The position numbers were made by a program, and so were the translations under genes. From Straminergon stramineum (lineage: Eukaryota; Streptophyta; Bryopsida; Hypnales; Calliergonaceae), in contig OY987266.1 in NCBI GenBank assembly GCA_963920665.1, positions 5,895,001-5,959,000 on the forward strand: 64,000 bases of DNA. The letters run 5' to 3'. The notes under the pieces are model-generated. The model did no database searches. It had not been told where the DNA came from and was given only the letters and a program-made list of their open reading frames with translations. Below, piece after piece: positions 61,146 to 64,000 of the stretch; position 1 is the stretch's first letter, and each line of letters opens with the position of its first letter.

Positions 61146-62546
61146 AGGAGACCTAGGACAACTACATACTTCCTTATTTTAGGGAAGTTGAATAGGTGAT
61201 GGTCCTAGTACTCATCATGTTCCAATCCATTCTAATTCCTTTAGCAAATTTGTCTATAACTTTTGATTTGAGGCACAAAATCTAAAATTGATTTTTGGAG
61301 ATGAAAGTGAGATTGATTTCCCAACTTTTATTAGTACCAGTATTTTTTTTTAAATTAATCTACTATGCCTCAATGAGGTCTGAAATTTTACTTATAACAC
61401 AATTCCTTGCATTTTATATATCCCACATGGTTTGTCTTTCCTAATACTACCCTGTGAATGATTTAAACTCCATCCTCTGAATTAAAACATGCACACGGTT
61501 TCTATGATTTGTTAAGTTGATTATTTAGGGTGTTTTTTCAATCTAAATTCAATTCACACCTTCTAAGCAAGGGACATTTTGTTTTTAAATATCCAAATTG
61601 AACTCAAATCATGTAATCCTAAACTTTTAAACTACAATTAACTAAATCAAATACCTTATAAAAAGATAAACCCAAACTAAAATCAATCTATTCTAAATTA
61701 TAGAATGTAATTTGCCTTTTCCAGAATGATAAAGTAAGTTAAATTCCAACTTTCTTGGTAAAAGAAATGAATGGATGAAATAGTGACCCCTAAACTACCT
61801 CACAACCTTCATCCATGAATTAAAAATAGTAAAATCAGTCTAAATAAATTCAAATTTTAGGGTTGAGTTATTAATTATGTTAATTATCTAATGCTAAAGC
61901 TAAACCTAATTTTGACCAATTAATCAAATAACTTCATTAAAATCAAACTTCATCCAACCTTTTCTCATTTTAAAATTAAAGTATTTTAAAATTAAAAGAG
62001 GTTCTGAAATCTTTAAAAGATTCCCTAATTTAAATGATTCTTTAAAGATTCTTGAGAAATTCTTTTAATTATCTTCTAATCTAACGTAAAATGAACTTTT
62101 TATTCTAGATTATTATTTTTAGGGATTTATACTTTTAAAATGAAACTCAAAAATTACCTAATGAAAACTAAATTCCTAATCAAAAGTTATTAATGAATGA
62201 AATTTGTTTTAAAAGTCTAACAAATTAAATTTCATTCATCAATGACTCTTAGTTTAATGAATAATTATAAATTCTAATTAATTTTAAATTTTAAATTCTT
62301 CCAATAATCTAAGATTCTTTTGTTTGATTCTTTTGGATGGAAATGTCAATTTTTCATCCAAATGTCAAATAAGGTTTATCTAATTGTTTTTGGTTAAATT
62401 TTGGATTATTTTTTAAATTAAAATTTACTTGAAATTTTTGAATGTTGATGTCCTTTTCTAATTTTCCTAAAATTTTCAACGATTCATTCTATTGAATAAA
62501 ATCTTAAATCAAATTGAAAAACAAAATACGAAGAATTTTAACATAC
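61146..62546. other. Very AT-rich spacer
   Basis: Dominated by short TTAAAT and AATTTAAA words with frequent small inverted repeats. No gene or element boundary is supported. Confidence 0.5.
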
Positions 62547-62630
62547 CTTTCTCATGAATGGGTCGATCGTACCGTCCTTGAGGATCACCAGATTTATGGT
62601 CTCGTAGTAACCCGCTCCTTCCTCCTCCAT
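62547..62630 (-). CDS. Possible isolated exon of unknown gene
   Basis: An 84-base GC-richer island in AT-rich sequence reads on the minus strand ATG then EEEGAGYYETINLVILKDGT and IDPFMRK, ending exactly at a GTATGT donor in phase 0. The composition contrast resembles the true exons of this window. I could not find a following exon or a family. It may be a first exon, a captured fragment or chance. Confidence 0.3.
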
Positions 62631-64000
62631 TCTTGCTAATCCATCACGTAAATTGAAATTAATCCTCATTCATTGTTGTATTTTTATTTCAATTTTGCCT
62701 TTCCTACTAATAGTTATGAGATTTTATTAATTTTGGTTGTATTTAAAACAATTCCTAATTAGTTAGTAATTATTTTCATAACTTAAAACCTTTTAAATTC
62801 ACTAAATCAAATCAAATCAAATTATTTCTAATTATTTTGTAATTTCCTAATCATCCAAAAGATATTAGTTGGCATTTTGTCTTTATCTATTTGTCTTAGT
62901 AAGCCTAATAAAACAAAATTTTACTGAAGCCTAGCCTTCTAATCCCTATAAAAATCCTAATTAATGACTAACCAACAATTTAATGAATAGTAATGAGAAT
63001 AAAATTTCAAATAAAATTTCAAATAAAATTCAAGGGATTCTTATCTTATTAATTATTTAGATTCCTTTTATTCTTCTCCTTCAAACTCCTCACTCCCCTT
63101 TATTTCTTCTTTCTTCTTGGTTATATTGATTCATTGTTCTTTGTTTTGAAAGTTTGTTGTGGCTGTGAAGTAGATGAGGATTCTAAGCAGTTTCAAGTAA
63201 ACACCCAAAAAATATTTGTAAGAGTGGTAACAACTGCCTTAGCTTAAAGGTTCGTGAGCTTAAAAAATTCCAAGTCATACCAAATTTATGCACCGCAGTT
63301 TTAAATTTGAGTTCTTCACTCCCTAGCTTCCGATCCCTGGCGCCTACTCCTTGGCTCCTTCATCCCTGCTGGCTCGTTGCTCGGGCTCCTGCCACGTGGC
63401 GGGACGTGGTTAGTTGGACCCCACAAAAGACCACCTTCGTCCTTGCTCGGGTTCTGTTCGTTTCTGGTTATGGCCCTCCTAGTTCGGACTTCAGTGTTGG
63501 GACTCTCCACTCTGGTCCTTGTACTGGGGTTTCAGTATCCTGTTTATGGTCTCTTTTGCTGAAATTTTGAGACTTTCACGTATTTTGGCCAATTAAATAT
63601 TAATAAATTAATTTTTGAAATTAAATATTTCATTAATTAATTTTTTAGGGGGTGGGGGTGGGTTGAGGGAAATTTCTTCAAAATGACTAAGCAAACTTTT
63701 ACTACTATAAGTTGATGACTATGACATTTAAATGGGTTTAATTTGGGGGTTTGGGGGAATAAGTTTAAATTAAGCAAACTAAGTATTTTACTCTAGTGGA
63801 AAATCTCTTTCCAGGGTAATTTTAATAACTCTAACTAAGGCGAAAACTACTCTAAATTTTGGGTTTTCTTTAACTACTACTAAGGTTTTTATCAAGAGTT
63901 CAAACTAAGGAATTTTGACTAATTCTCTCCAATTCTCACAAATCAAATAACCCAAATTACTAGTACATGCAAGGGCATTTTTCCAACATGCAAAGAATGA
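62631..64000. other. AT-rich spacer with a GC-rich block
   Basis: From 63300 to 63560 the composition becomes GC-rich with a CACGTG core at 63393-63398. Open frames on both strands here look like composition artefacts. A four-run G tract with quadruplex potential is at 63647-63666. The remainder is AT-rich and unassigned to the window end. Confidence 0.4.
63647..63666 (+). other. G-rich run with G-quadruplex potential
   Basis: Four G runs (GGGGG, GGGGG, GGG, GGG) separated by one to four bases follow an AT-rich tract. Confidence 0.45.

Overview
The window is nuclear DNA of a streptophyte (plant lineage). The evidence is a plastid-targeted ribosomal protein L12, an ECHIDNA/TVP23-type Golgi protein with the plant-specific exon layout, GT-AG introns, telo-box motifs upstream of two translation genes, and CACTA-type transposon ends. 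I cannot name the species. The intronless or nearly intronless, GC-rich coding exons set in very AT-rich, repeat-rich spacer would fit a bryophyte, lycophyte, fern or streptophyte alga better than a typical angiosperm, but this is inference only.

Only five genes can be supported well. They are, from left to right: (1) plastid ribosomal protein L12 (minus strand, about 21.4-22.0 kb, one exon with a transit peptide); (2) a long coiled-coil protein of unknown role (minus, 28.1-29.0 kb); (3) eIF3c, the PCI-domain subunit C of translation initiation factor 3 (minus, 41.5-44.7 kb, a 9-codon first exon plus one 2.8 kb GC-rich exon with an RGG tail); (4) ECHIDNA/TVP23 (plus, 49.2-51.0 kb, six coding exons); (5) a SKA3-like outer-kinetochore protein (minus, 55.6-58.6 kb, about ten exons including a 16-nt micro-exon). 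They belong to unrelated housekeeping pathways and form no operon or cluster.

The rest is spacer. From 1 to 16 kb it is built of dispersed and tandem repeats and transposon remnants. From 16.3 to 24.6 kb there are plus-strand fragments of protein genes: a rhodanese (STR7-type) first exon with a transit peptide and a one-base frameshift, a U-box piece of a PPIL2/CYP65-type cyclophilin, a possible TAF12-like piece, and several exon-like blocks I cannot name. They look like pseudogenes or fragments captured by a mobile element.

The most notable structure is a family of short elements scattered over the window (six complete copies at about 6.0, 8.6, 14.8, 30.6, 31.8 and 46.8 kb, plus possible single ends). 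Each starts TTAA-CCCC(T/A)AAA and ends TTT(A/G)GGGG-TTAA or a close variant. Two of them, at 6.0 and 46.8 kb, match end to end in opposite orientation. The TTAA target, C-rich terminal inverted repeats and absence of coding capacity are those of piggyBac-like non-autonomous elements. One copy sits inside a tandem repeat whose sister units lack it. Other elements are a 1.36 kb long-inverted-repeat element at 7.0 kb, a 184-bp foldback element with CACTAGAAG ends at 39.5 kb, and a CACTACAAGAAAA terminus followed by GACTAC-type subterminal repeats at 59.55 kb. I found no rRNA or tRNA genes and no CRISPR arrays. No ORF showed recognisable transposase or reverse-transcriptase motifs.
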